A stretch of DNA of 64,000 nt, taken from assembly GCF_030539555.1 (NCBI RefSeq), contig NZ_JAUNXX010000002.1, positions 1-64,000 on the forward strand. The letters run 5' to 3'. This document shows, piece by piece, positions 26,797 to 35,319 of the stretch. Position 1 is the first letter of the stretch. Each line of letters starts with the position of its first letter. The stretch is from Methanobrevibacter sp. (GTDB lineage: Archaea; Methanobacteriota; Methanobacteria; Methanobacteriales; Methanobacteriaceae). The translations under genes were made by a program, and so were the position numbers. A model generated the notes under the pieces. It was not told the origin of the DNA. It made no database searches and saw only the letters and a list, made by a program, of their open reading frames with translations.

Positions 26797-27960
26797 TTGC
26801 AATATTTCATAAGTCATTATAATAAGGAAAGTGAAATTGCTTTTCCAGAGGATTTCATTATTTATGATACAACATTAAGAGATGGTGAACAAACCCCTGG
26901 TGTCTGTTTCAGTCTTGATAATAAATTAGAAATAGCCAGGAAACTTGACCAATTCAAGATTCATCAAATTGAAGCCGGTTTTCCGATAGTTTCACAAAGA
27001 GAACGTGAATCAGTGAAAACAATAGCCAACGAAGGTTTAAGTGCAGACATTCTTGCTTTGACCAGGACAAAACCTGAAGACATTGATGCGGCACTCGATT
27101 GTGACGTGGACGGAATCATCACATTCGTCGGAACATCCGACATTCACCTGGATCACAAAATGCACATCACACGCCAAGATGCGATTAATCTATGTGAAAC
27201 TGCAGTGGATTATGCTAAGGACCATGGTTTATATGTTGCATTCTCTGCGGAAGATGCTACCAGAACAGACATTGACTTTTTGAAAAGAATCTATTCGAAG
27301 GCACAGGAATGCGGAGCTGACAGGGTGCATATTGCAGACACCACAGGCGCAATCACACCACAGGGAATCGATTATCTGGTAAGGGAACTTGTTAAGGATA
27401 TTGATATCAACATTGCCCTTCACTGTCACAACGACTTCGGTCTTGCTGTCATCAACTCAATTACTGGAGTTTTAGCCGGTGCAAAAGGAATTTCCACAAC
27501 AGTGAACGGTATCGGTGAAAGAGCAGGAAATGCATCACTTGAAGAATTGATCATGGCTTTGAAAATATTATACGGCAAAGATTTGGGATTCAAAACAAAA
27601 TACATTAAGGAATTATCCGACATCGTATCCAAAGCAAGCGGGCTTCCTATTCCATACAACAAACCTGTCGTTGGAAACAATGTATTCAGGCATGAATCAG
27701 GAATCCATGTTGATGCAGTTATTGAAGAACCTTTATGCTACGAACCCTATGTTCCGGAACTTGTCGGTCAAAAAAGGCAGCTCGTTTTAGGAAAGCATTC
27801 AGGATGCAGAGCAGTGAGGGCAAAATTGAATGAATGCGAATTGGATGTAAGTGACGATGAGCTAATTGAAATTGTCAGACAAGTTAAAAAGCAAAGGGAA
27901 GAAGGAAAATACATTAACGACACTGTATTTAAAGAAATCGTTAAAAATACAAAGAAATAA
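26797..27960 (+). CDS. aksA: Homocitrate synthase AksA (coenzyme B pathway)
   Basis: Condenses acetyl-CoA with 2-oxoglutarate, and then with the longer 2-oxo acids, in the chain extension that builds the 7-mercaptoheptanoyl part of coenzyme B. TIM-barrel signature DTTLRDGEQTPGV near 25-37, AFSAEDATRT, RVHIADTTG, LHCHNDFG (metal-binding HxH), and GIGERAGNASLEELIMAL. It resembles methanococcal AksA rather than leucine or citramalate synthases, including the LGKHSGCRAV region and short C-terminus. The start is a TTG after GAAGTGAT; a GTG three codons earlier is an alternative. Ten nt before the homoaconitase gene. Confidence 0.88.
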   Translation: MQYFISHYNKESEIAFPEDFIIYDTTLRDGEQTPGVCFSLDNKLEIARKLDQFKIHQIEAGFPIVSQRERESVKTIANEGLSADILALTRTKPEDIDAALDCDVDGIITFVGTSDIHLDHKMHITRQDAINLCETAVDYAKDHGLYVAFSAEDATRTDIDFLKRIYSKAQECGADRVHIADTTGAITPQGIDYLVRELVKDIDINIALHCHNDFGLAVINSITGVLAGAKGISTTVNGIGERAGNASLEELIMALKILYGKDLGFKTKYIKELSDIVSKASGLPIPYNKPVVGNNVFRHESGIHVDAVIEEPLCYEPYVPELVGQKRQLVLGKHSGCRAVRAKLNECELDVSDDELIEIVRQVKKQREEGKYINDTVFKEIVKNTKK

Positions 27961-27969
27961 GGTCATATT

Positions 27970-29223
27970 ATGAACATTACTGAAAAGATATTATCTTCAA
28001 AAGCAGGTCATGAAGTAAGTCCCGGCGAGATTATAGAAATACCTGTTGACCTTGCAATGTCACATGACGGAACATCACCGCCAGCAATTAAAACTTTTGA
28101 AAAGGTTGCTGATAAAGTATGGGACAGTAATAAAATAGCTATTATCTTTGATCATAACGTTCCGGCAAATACAATCGGTTCTGCGGAGTTTCAAAAAGTT
28201 TGCCGTGATTTCATTAAAACCCAGAATATCACCAAAAATTTCATCCACGGCGAAGGAATCTGCCATCAGGTGGTTCCTGAAATGGGATTGGTGGAACCTG
28301 GAAAAGTCATTGTAGGTGCAGATTCACACACATGCACATATGGTGCATTTGGAGCATTCTCAACAGGAATGGGTGCAACAGATCTTGCAATGGTTTGGGC
28401 AACAGGTAAAACCTGGTTTATGGTTCCAGAAGCCATCAGAATGGAAATTGAAGGTGAATTCAATCCGTATATTGCGCCAAAAGATATAATTTTAAATATC
28501 ATCGGAGAAGTTGGAATAGCCGGTGCGACTTATAAAACTGCTGAATTTTGCGGTCCTACAATAGAGAACATGGGCGTTGAAGGAAGGGCGACCATGTGCA
28601 ATATGGCCATTGAAATGGGGGCTAAAAATGGAATAATGGAACCCAACAGAGAGGTCATTGATTATATCTGCCAAAGAACAGGCAAAAAAGAATCGCAATT
28701 GAATATCATCAAATCAGACCGTGATGCTGTTTACGAAAAGGAAATGCACTTTGACATCAGCGATATTGAACCTCAAATTGCATGTCCGAATGATGTTGAC
28801 AATGTCAAGGACATCTCAAAAGTTGAAGGAACACATATTGACCAATGTTTGGTCGGTTCCTGTACCAACGGCAGATTGTCCGACCTTAAAGATGCTGCAG
28901 ACATTCTAAAAGATAATAAAATCAACGATGATGTAAGATTACTGATACTCCCAGCATCCCGTGAAATCTACAGACAGGCAATGCATGAAGGATATATCGA
29001 AACATTCATCGATGCCGGAGCAATCATTTGCAATCCCGGTTGCGGACCTTGCTTAGGAGGACATATGGGAGTGCTGTCAGAAGGAGAAGTCTGCATATCA
29101 ACAACAAACAGAAATTTTAAGGGAAGAATGGGCGATCCTGCTTCCTCAGTATATTTATCCAACTCCAAAGTGGTGGCTGCCTCAGCAATCACAGGAGTTA
29201 TTACAAATCCGAAAGACATATAG
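27970..29223 (+). CDS. hacA: Homoaconitase/isopropylmalate isomerase large subunit
   Basis: Aconitase-superfamily large subunit of 417 residues. The [4Fe-4S] cluster cysteines lie in LVGSCTNGRLSD near 293 and in CNPGCGPCLGG near 353. Other blocks are SHDGTSPPAI and FDHNVPANT. Directly after aksA, so the methanogen homoaconitase (HACN/AksD type) that isomerises homocitrate homologues for coenzyme B is the best call. LeuC for leucine synthesis cannot be fully excluded because the two are close paralogues and the small subunit is not in this window. Confidence 0.83.
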   Translation: MNITEKILSSKAGHEVSPGEIIEIPVDLAMSHDGTSPPAIKTFEKVADKVWDSNKIAIIFDHNVPANTIGSAEFQKVCRDFIKTQNITKNFIHGEGICHQVVPEMGLVEPGKVIVGADSHTCTYGAFGAFSTGMGATDLAMVWATGKTWFMVPEAIRMEIEGEFNPYIAPKDIILNIIGEVGIAGATYKTAEFCGPTIENMGVEGRATMCNMAIEMGAKNGIMEPNREVIDYICQRTGKKESQLNIIKSDRDAVYEKEMHFDISDIEPQIACPNDVDNVKDISKVEGTHIDQCLVGSCTNGRLSDLKDAADILKDNKINDDVRLLILPASREIYRQAMHEGYIETFIDAGAIICNPGCGPCLGGHMGVLSEGEVCISTTNRNFKGRMGDPASSVYLSNSKVVAASAITGVITNPKDI

Positions 29224-29232
29224 CTGGTTAAA

Positions 29233-29793
29233 ATGACAGGAAAAAACGAAGCGAACAAAGCATTAATTGACAAGATAAACGAAGTGGAAAAAGAAAACAA
29301 CAAGAAATTCTCCAATACTCAAAAAATTCTTCTGACAACAGACGGGTCCATTACAGCCATTTTGGATGTGCTGTACGGCAAAATCACACTGACAACTATT
29401 GACCAACACTTTGAAAATGCCGATGCTGAACATGCCCAATTGGTTAACGTTCCAATAGGAGAACAGATTAACTTTAGAGAAGTTATAATGCACAAGGACG
29501 ATAAACCGTTAATATATGCAATATCACACATTCCCCTATCAAGATGTAACGATGAGATATGTGCGGATTTAATCAGGGCAGACATACCTATCGGAAGAAT
29601 ATTGAAAAACTATGATATCGAATCAAGAAGGGAAATCAATAATATATACATTGAAAAGCCAAATGACAAATTAAAGGAGATATTCGGCACCGATGAGGAA
29701 ATGCTGGCCCGCGATTATGTTATTATTAATTGTGATAAAATTTTAATGTGGATTAAAGAAGTATTCCCAATAAGCCAATTTACTGAAATCTGA
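29233..29793 (+). CDS. DUF98 / chorismate-lyase-like protein (copy 1)
   Basis: A 186-residue protein of the DUF98 family, which shares the chorismate pyruvate-lyase/UTRA fold. Seen: SNTQKILLTTDGSITAILDVLYG near 25-48, INFREVIMHK near 78 (conserved Arg-Glu), ISHIPLSRC, and YVIINCDKILMWIKEVFP at the end. In methanogens a lyase of this type is expected to make 4-hydroxybenzoate for methanopterin; that role here is inference. Stop and next start are 9 nt apart, and copy 2 is a clear paralogue. Confidence 0.75.
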   Translation: MTGKNEANKALIDKINEVEKENNKKFSNTQKILLTTDGSITAILDVLYGKITLTTIDQHFENADAEHAQLVNVPIGEQINFREVIMHKDDKPLIYAISHIPLSRCNDEICADLIRADIPIGRILKNYDIESRREINNIYIEKPNDKLKEIFGTDEEMLARDYVIINCDKILMWIKEVFPISQFTEI

Positions 29794-29802
29794 GTGATAG
29801 GA

Positions 29803-30363
29803 ATGACAACCGAAGGCGAATCTATAAACAATGAAATTAGAGAGAAAATAATGGAACTGGAGGAGCAGCATGATGTATCCCTTTCAACTATCCAAAAGAT
29901 ATTATTAACAATCGAAGGGCAGATTGTAACAATATTGGACGTCTTATACGGGAACGTCAAATTGTTCATAATAGACCAGTGCATGATAAAAGCTGACAAA
30001 CAGACCGCTGAAAAACTGGACGTGAGTGAAGGAGACGAAATAGATTTGAGAGAAGTCATTGTCCATAAGAAAGGTCATCCGTTAGTTTATGCAAAATCCT
30101 ATATTCCTAAAGACCGCTGCAGCGACAGAGTTATCGATGAACTGTTTAAAGAAGAGTCAACGACAAGCCGAATAATGTTGGCCCATGAAATCGAGACTAC
30201 AAGAAAAATCAAGGAAATTTCAATTGAAAAACCAACAGCACTACTGAGAGAATTATTCAATACAACCGAAGACATGTTATCACGCGAATATGTAATGATA
30301 CACAAAAAGAAAGTTGTAATATGGACTAAAGAGTTATATCCTTTAAGTCATTTTAAAGAATAG
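29803..30363 (+). CDS. DUF98 / chorismate-lyase-like protein (copy 2)
   Basis: Tandem paralogue of copy 1, with the same blocks: STIQKILLTIEGQIVTILDVLYG, IDLREVIVHKKGHPLVYAKSYIPKDRC, and YVMIHKKKVVIWTKELYP. The basic His-Lys-Lys in the VIVHKKGH strand replaces HKDD of copy 1, so the pocket may differ. ATG preceded by GTGATAG is preferred over GTG three codons earlier. Eight nt before fen1. Either copy could be the methanopterin-pathway lyase, and the other may have changed substrate or become regulatory. Confidence 0.73.
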   Translation: MTTEGESINNEIREKIMELEEQHDVSLSTIQKILLTIEGQIVTILDVLYGNVKLFIIDQCMIKADKQTAEKLDVSEGDEIDLREVIVHKKGHPLVYAKSYIPKDRCSDRVIDELFKEESTTSRIMLAHEIETTRKIKEISIEKPTALLRELFNTTEDMLSREYVMIHKKKVVIWTKELYPLSHFKE

Positions 30364-30371
30364 GTGATATT

Positions 30372-31355
30372 GTGGGTGTTAAACTGAAAGACATTGTGGA
30401 ACCAAAAGCGATTAGCTTTAAAGACCTTGAAGGCAGAAGCGTTTCAATAGATGCATTTAACACACTATATCAGTTTTTATCCACAATCAGACAGAGAGAT
30501 GGCAGACCCTTAAGCGATGAAAATGGAAACATAACATCCCATCTAAGTGGAATACTATACAGAAACTCTTCAATGATTGAAAAGGATATAAAACCAATTT
30601 ATGTTTTTGACGGCAAAGCCCCAGAGCTTAAAAGTGAAACTCAGGCAAAAAGAAGAGAAATAAGAGAGGAATCAGAGAAAATCTACAAGGAAGCTTTAGC
30701 CGCAGGAGATACTGAAAAGGCCCGTAAATTCGCAATGAGGTCATCAAAACTTTCACCGGAAATTATCGAATCATCTAAAAAACTGTTAACATTAATGGGC
30801 ATCCCATATATTGAAGCCAAAGGAGAAGGAGAAGCCCAAGCGGCATATCTGGTAGCGAATGGGGACGCATATGCTGTAGCATCACAGGATTACGATTGTC
30901 TACTGTTTGGAGCAAAAAGGGTTGTAAGAAACCTTGCAGTCAGTTCCAACTTGGGAAATCTGGAATTCTATGAACTGGACAAAGTGCTAAGACAGCTTGA
31001 CATTACCCGTGAAGAGCTTGTTGACATGGGAATATTAATCGGTACTGACTTTTGTGAAGGTCTGAAAGGAGTGGGAGCCAAAACCGCTCTAAAATTAGCC
31101 AAAAAAGGACAGCTTAAAGAGAAATTGGCGAAACTTCAAAAGGAATCAACTCATGATTTGGAGGAAGTTCGTGACATTTTCCTAAACCACCATGTTAACA
31201 CAGATTATAAAATCAAATGGGAAAAACCAAAACAGGACAAGATTATTGAGTTTTTATGCTATGAACATGGTTTTTCAGAAGACCGCGTTATTAAAGCATC
31301 AGACAAACTTAAAAATTTAAGTTCATCACAAGGCAGTCTTGATGCATGGTTTTAA
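30372..31355 (+). CDS. fen: Flap endonuclease 1
   Basis: XPG/Rad2-family structure-specific nuclease that removes 5' flaps in Okazaki maturation and repair. N- and I-regions with the metal-binding acids: SIDAFNTLYQF near 27, YVFDGKAPELK near 80, GEGEAQAAYLV near 150-160, ASQDYDCLLFG near 175, and GTDFCEGLKGVGAKTALKL (H3TH motif) near 230. The last residues, QGSLDAWF, are a PCNA-interacting peptide. GTG start with AGGTGATATT before it. 327 residues, typical of archaeal FEN1. Confidence 0.95.
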   Translation: MGVKLKDIVEPKAISFKDLEGRSVSIDAFNTLYQFLSTIRQRDGRPLSDENGNITSHLSGILYRNSSMIEKDIKPIYVFDGKAPELKSETQAKRREIREESEKIYKEALAAGDTEKARKFAMRSSKLSPEIIESSKKLLTLMGIPYIEAKGEGEAQAAYLVANGDAYAVASQDYDCLLFGAKRVVRNLAVSSNLGNLEFYELDKVLRQLDITREELVDMGILIGTDFCEGLKGVGAKTALKLAKKGQLKEKLAKLQKESTHDLEEVRDIFLNHHVNTDYKIKWEKPKQDKIIEFLCYEHGFSEDRVIKASDKLKNLSSSQGSLDAWF

Positions 31356-31394
31356 ACCTCCCAACATGTAAACGACGACAAATAAAGTTAAATA

Positions 31395-31567
31395 ATGAAA
31401 TCAACTAATATTATAATTGATTCAGATAATTTTGTCTACAATATCACCACAAACCACGTTGTAGATGATTAGTAATGGCTGCTGTAATGGATGCAGGAAA
31501 GCTATTGCATTTTAGTTATTTGAATCTGGTTGATGATTCCTCACCACCCTTAGACAGGAATCATTAA
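31395..31567 (+). other. Gap with two short frames and a perfect 9-bp hairpin
   Basis: The 216-nt gap between convergent genes contains a 25-codon frame (MKSTNIIIDSDNFVYNITTN) and, in another frame, a 30-codon frame (MAAVMDAGKLLHFSYLNL, ending DRNH). Near the end ATGATTCCT and AGGAATCAT pair perfectly with a 14-nt loop (31533-31564), and TCTACAA/TTGTAGA pair upstream. It is less A/T-rich than the other gaps. It could be a frameshifted gene remnant or a small structured RNA; I recognise neither. Confidence 0.35.
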
Positions 31568-31571
31568 CTAT

Positions 31572-32222
31572 CTAATAAGGTGGAAAATCCTCACCAAAGA
31601 CTTTTTTTGCATATTGAATAGCCAAATCAACTTGCTCCCTGTATCGAATCATCATCTCCCTTTCAAAATGCTGCCTGGAAGGAGATTCTAAAATTAGCTT
31701 AAGCAGATTTTCATAAGTTTCAATAGCCGCTTTTTTATCAAATCCGTATTCTTTAACAATTTCCGGATTCAGTTTTTCAATGCAGGGAAATTCCAATGTT
31801 TTACAAACGGTTTCTGTTGAAAAATAAGTCATTCTGATTAATGGAGATACTGATGACACCAGAACATGATTTCCCAATTTAATCAACGGAGGAATGCCTG
31901 TACGTTTATATCTTCCCATTGAAGTCAGCCGATTATAATTTTTAAGGTTATAGCAGTGAAGTTCCGTATAAAAATCAGGTTCAAAGTATTTAATCAAATC
32001 AAGAATTTTCAATCCCAGTTCGGATTTATAATACTCTTTTTTAATTGTTGAGATATATTCTGTCTTATCAAAATTATAAAAATAGAATTGTCCGTCGGAC
32101 AGGTCATCAGTTTTAATTCTTTTGATGAACTTTAGAGAAGTTACACCTTCATTTCCGTGAATTCCGCCAATGAATAACTTGGTTGGACCTTCACCATTGT
32201 CAATGTATCTAAAATAAGACAT
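31572..32222 (-). CDS. DUF2119 family protein, M14-like fold
   Basis: A 216-residue protein of a methanogen-restricted family (DUF2119). FIGGIHGNEG near residue 17-26 and YTELHCYN near 91-96 give an H-x-x-E ... H pattern like zinc carboxypeptidases and succinylglutamate desuccinylases (M14/AstE fold), so metal-dependent hydrolysis is possible. No substrate is known to me. It lies 23 nt downstream of ahcY and its hairpin, on the same strand. Confidence 0.72.
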   Translation of the reverse strand: MSYFRYIDNGEGPTKLFIGGIHGNEGVTSLKFIKRIKTDDLSDGQFYFYNFDKTEYISTIKKEYYKSELGLKILDLIKYFEPDFYTELHCYNLKNYNRLTSMGRYKRTGIPPLIKLGNHVLVSSVSPLIRMTYFSTETVCKTLEFPCIEKLNPEIVKEYGFDKKAAIETYENLLKLILESPSRQHFEREMMIRYREQVDLAIQYAKKVFGEDFPPY

Positions 32223-32236
32223 AAAAATAAAAAGTT

Positions 32237-32257
32237 GAAGGAATTTTATGTTCCTTC
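32237..32257 (-). terminator. Hairpin at the end of ahcY
   Basis: GAAGGAA and TTCCTTC form a 7-bp stem with a 7-nt loop overlapping the ahcY stop. On the minus strand it is followed by CAACTTTTTATTTTTAT, which leads into the DUF2119 start, so it may only partly terminate. Confidence 0.55.
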
Positions 32258-33496
32258 TTGCCAGTTAGCCATGTAAGCTTTTTGTTTATCTGTCAATAGG
32301 TCGATTTCAATGCCCATTGCATCCAATTTCATGCTTGCGACAGTGTAGTCGATTTCGTCAGGAGCTTTTGTTACGCCTACAGGCAAATCGTTTTCAAGGA
32401 TGTGTTTTGCGGACAATGCCTGTACTGCAAAACTCATGTCCATGATTTCGGCAGGGTGTCCTTGGCCTCTTGCTGCTGACAAGTTAACCAATCTTCCGTC
32501 AGCCAACAGATAGATTTTTCTTCCGTCTTTGGTGGTGAATTCCTCGATGCTTTCACGCACTTCTTTAACACCGGTTGAAATTGCTTCCAAATCAGGTCTG
32601 TTGATTTCAACGTTGAAGTGTCCTGAGTTTGCAAGCATGCATCCGTCCTTCATATATTTGAAGTCATCACCTGAAATGATATCGGCATTTCCGGTTACGG
32701 TAATGATTAAATCTGCCTGTTTTACTGCTTCTCTGATGGTCATTACTCTGTATCCGTCCATTCTTGCTTCAAGTGCTCTTATAGGATCAACTTCTGTTAC
32801 TATTACATCTGCACCTAAACCGGCCGCACGTAAAGCGAGGCCACGACCGCACCAGCCGTATCCGCAGACAACTACTGTTTTTCCTGCAATCACCATATTG
32901 GTTGTTCCCATGATTGCATCGAAACTTGATTGGCCAGTACCGTATCTGTTATCGAACAGGTATTTTGTATAAGCGTCATTCACTGCGATTACCGGGAATT
33001 TCAATGCTCCGTCTGCATGCATTGCCTGTAGCCTGTGCACACCGGTTGTGGTTTCTTCACAGGCCCCTTTAATATGGGACAATAACTCTTTTCTTTCGTT
33101 GTGAAGCACCATAATCATGTCTGCTCCGTCATCAATGATTATGTCCGGTTTGTGGTCAAGAACCATGTTGATAGTTTGATAATACTCTTCATCGTCCTGT
33201 TCTCTCCAACCGTAAACGTTCAATCCAAGGTCAGCCGCTCCGGCAACTGCATCGTCATGAGTGGATAACGGGTTGCATCCGGTCATTGCAACTTCAGCAC
33301 CACCGGCCATTAAAGTCAAACCTAAATTGATTGTTTTAGGCTCCAAATGCAAACATGACCCAATTGTAATACCTTTGAACGGTTGAGTTTCAATATATTC
33401 TTTTTTAATGGATTCCAAAACAGGCATATGTTTTTGAACCCATTCAATCTTTCTAACACCTTCCGGCGCTAAAGACATGTCCTTAACTTTACTCAT
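32246..33496 (-). CDS. ahcY: S-adenosylhomocysteine hydrolase family enzyme
   Basis: Recycles the by-product of SAM-dependent methyl transfer. NAD-binding motif VCGYGWCGRGLA near 210, catalytic region NDAYTKYLFDNRYGTGQSS near 180-198, SGHFNVEI, and NLSAARGQGHPAEIMD. In methanogens such as Methanocaldococcus the homologue prefers S-inosylhomocysteine; I cannot tell which substrate applies here. 416 residues, normal for archaeal enzymes. GGTGATTT precedes the ATG. Confidence 0.93.
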   Translation of the reverse strand: MSKVKDMSLAPEGVRKIEWVQKHMPVLESIKKEYIETQPFKGITIGSCLHLEPKTINLGLTLMAGGAEVAMTGCNPLSTHDDAVAGAADLGLNVYGWREQDDEEYYQTINMVLDHKPDIIIDDGADMIMVLHNERKELLSHIKGACEETTTGVHRLQAMHADGALKFPVIAVNDAYTKYLFDNRYGTGQSSFDAIMGTTNMVIAGKTVVVCGYGWCGRGLALRAAGLGADVIVTEVDPIRALEARMDGYRVMTIREAVKQADLIITVTGNADIISGDDFKYMKDGCMLANSGHFNVEINRPDLEAISTGVKEVRESIEEFTTKDGRKIYLLADGRLVNLSAARGQGHPAEIMDMSFAVQALSAKHILENDLPVGVTKAPDEIDYTVASMKLDAMGIEIDLLTDKQKAYMANWQEGT

Positions 33497-33642
33497 TTTA
33501 AATCACCATATATAAAAATAATATTAATATTATATAATTTGAAGTAATTAAATATATCTCAAAATTTCAAAAAAATATGGATTATAATAAAAAAAAACAA
33601 AAACTTTAAATGTAATGATAAAAATAAATATATTTGTTAGAT

Positions 33643-33752
33643 GCCGGGGTGGCTCAGCTGGTTAGAGCGCACGGCTCATAGGGTAATAAAGCAGTGCTCT
33701 GACTTATTCCTGGGATACCGTGAGATCGCGGGTTCGAATCCCGCCCCCGGCA
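33643..33752 (+). tRNA. tRNA-Met(CAU), elongator, with a 36-nt intron
   Basis: Acceptor stem GCCGGGG/CCCCGGC, D-arm GCTCAGCTGGTTAGAGC, anticodon stem CACGG/CCGTG, T-arm GCGGGTTCGAATCCCGC, discriminator A. The anticodon CAT is at 33677-33679. An insert at 33681-33716 follows position 37, the canonical archaeal intron site, and base-pairing near its ends suits a bulge-helix-bulge substrate. The mature length is 74 without CCA, which is not encoded. A simple G-C first pair and this D-arm fit elongator rather than initiator tRNA. TATA-like AAATATATTT lies about 20 nt upstream. Confidence 0.93.
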
Positions 33753-33869
33753 TCCTAAATCCCAGGAATTTCCATCTTAACTACTTTTTTTAAAAATCAT
33801 TTTTCAAATCATAACAATTTTATATTTTTATTGATTAAAATAATCATGTTAAAGAATTGGGGTTTGAAA

Positions 33870-35036
33870 ATGTTATATAATACACTTGGAAAAACTGGTT
33901 TGAAAGTTTCAAGACTGGGTTTTGGAACCATGAGACTTCCAACAAAAGGTTCTAACGACAAAATCATGGAAAATGAAGCATCAGAAATGTTAACCTACGG
34001 AATAGAAAATGGGATTAATCTAATCGATACCGCTTATCCCTATCACAGCTCCACTTTAGAGGGTAGCGGAAATAGCGAAATATTCCTTGGTGAATTCTTG
34101 AAAGAAAATAGCTACAGGGACGATGTTTTAATTTCAACAAAATCCCCCTCATGGGCTATTGAAAAAAATGAAGATTTTGAATATTACCTTGATAAACAGC
34201 TTAAAAAACTCCAGACTGATTTTATAGACATTTATCTGCTCCACTCACTCACTGTTCCCGACTGGTTAAAGGTTAATGAACTTGGCGTTTTGGATTTTTT
34301 AGACGACTGTCTTTCAAGCGGTGTTGTAAAACACGTTGGATTTTCATCACATATTGAAGTTGACTATCTGATTGAGATTTTAGATGAATATCCAAAATGG
34401 GAAGTTGTCCTAACCCAAATGAACTATCTTGACGAGTATTACCAATCAGGAACAATGGGCCTTGATTATCTAAAAGAGGTCAATGTCGGAAGCATGATTA
34501 TGGAACCCCTTAGAGGTGGCAGATTAGTTCAAAACATTCCTCAGCAAGTTAATGACCTATGGAACCAAGCGGATGTAAAAAGAACACCTGTAGAATGGGC
34601 ACTGCAATATTTATGGAACAGGGATGACGTTGACTGTGTTCTAAGCGGAATGACAAGCCTTGAACAGGTAAAAGAGAATGTGAAACTTGCATCAACTGAA
34701 GACACAATCAATGAACATGACAGCGAACTGATCAGGGAAGTTGCACGAACTTACAGAACATTTTTGGGAAACAACTGCACCAGATGCGGTTATTGCATGC
34801 CATGCCCACAGGGAGTGGATATCATTAATTGCCTTACCGAGTACAATATCGCACATATGCTGAATGACCCTAAAGCCAGTGCCATGCAGTATTTTACATT
34901 GATTGATGACGATTCAAGAGCAGACAGCTGTATTCAATGTATGGAATGCATACCTTTCTGTACACAGATGCTCGATATTCCGGAAGAGCTGGTGAAAGTT
35001 CACGAATATTTCGGAAGTGAATTTGATCACTTTTAA
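33870..35036 (+). CDS. Aldo/keto reductase with C-terminal ferredoxin domain
   Basis: A 388-residue protein. Residues 1-290 form an aldo/keto reductase barrel (LGKTGLKVSRLGFGTMR; DTAYPYHSS with catalytic Asp/Tyr; STKSPSW with Lys; YLLHSL with His). Residues 310-385 carry CTRCGYCMPCPQGVDIINC and CIQCMECIPFC, enough cysteines for two [4Fe-4S] clusters. This fusion is common in anaerobes; the physiological substrate and electron partner are not known. The ATG after GGGGTTTGAAA is used rather than the frame 13 codons longer. It stands alone. Confidence 0.88.
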   Translation: MLYNTLGKTGLKVSRLGFGTMRLPTKGSNDKIMENEASEMLTYGIENGINLIDTAYPYHSSTLEGSGNSEIFLGEFLKENSYRDDVLISTKSPSWAIEKNEDFEYYLDKQLKKLQTDFIDIYLLHSLTVPDWLKVNELGVLDFLDDCLSSGVVKHVGFSSHIEVDYLIEILDEYPKWEVVLTQMNYLDEYYQSGTMGLDYLKEVNVGSMIMEPLRGGRLVQNIPQQVNDLWNQADVKRTPVEWALQYLWNRDDVDCVLSGMTSLEQVKENVKLASTEDTINEHDSELIREVARTYRTFLGNNCTRCGYCMPCPQGVDIINCLTEYNIAHMLNDPKASAMQYFTLIDDDSRADSCIQCMECIPFCTQMLDIPEELVKVHEYFGSEFDHF

Positions 35037-35221
35037 ACCTTCCAAATTTTCAAGATTCATTAAACAGTGAATCAAATTTTTAATCAAATTTCATCAAATA
35101 TTATACAAAAATGTATTGTTTTTAAAAATAGCTAATAAATTATCCATTAAAAAAAATAAATGCTATATATTAATATACTAAAAGCTAAAAAATAGATAAT
35201 AATCACTAATTTTTCAAAATA

Positions 35222-35272
35222 TTTATATACTATTGCGTGGAAAAATATTTCCAAGGTAGGAAAATAGTTTCC
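35222..35272 (+). promoter_or_regulatory. glnA promoter with two NrpR operators
   Basis: TATA box TTTATATA at 35222-35229 is followed by two matches to the NrpR operator GGAA-N6-TTCC: GGAAAAATATTTCC at 35239-35252 and GGAAAATAGTTTCC at 35259-35272. Centres are 20 bp apart (about two helical turns), both at or just after the expected transcription start. This tandem layout is the known one for nitrogen-regulated glnA in methanogens, where NrpR represses when nitrogen is ample. The repressor gene is the next gene downstream of glnA. Confidence 0.92.
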
Positions 35273-35319
35273 GACTAATTTTTATAACTCAATATTCAAG
35301 GAATATTGGAGCTGATTAA

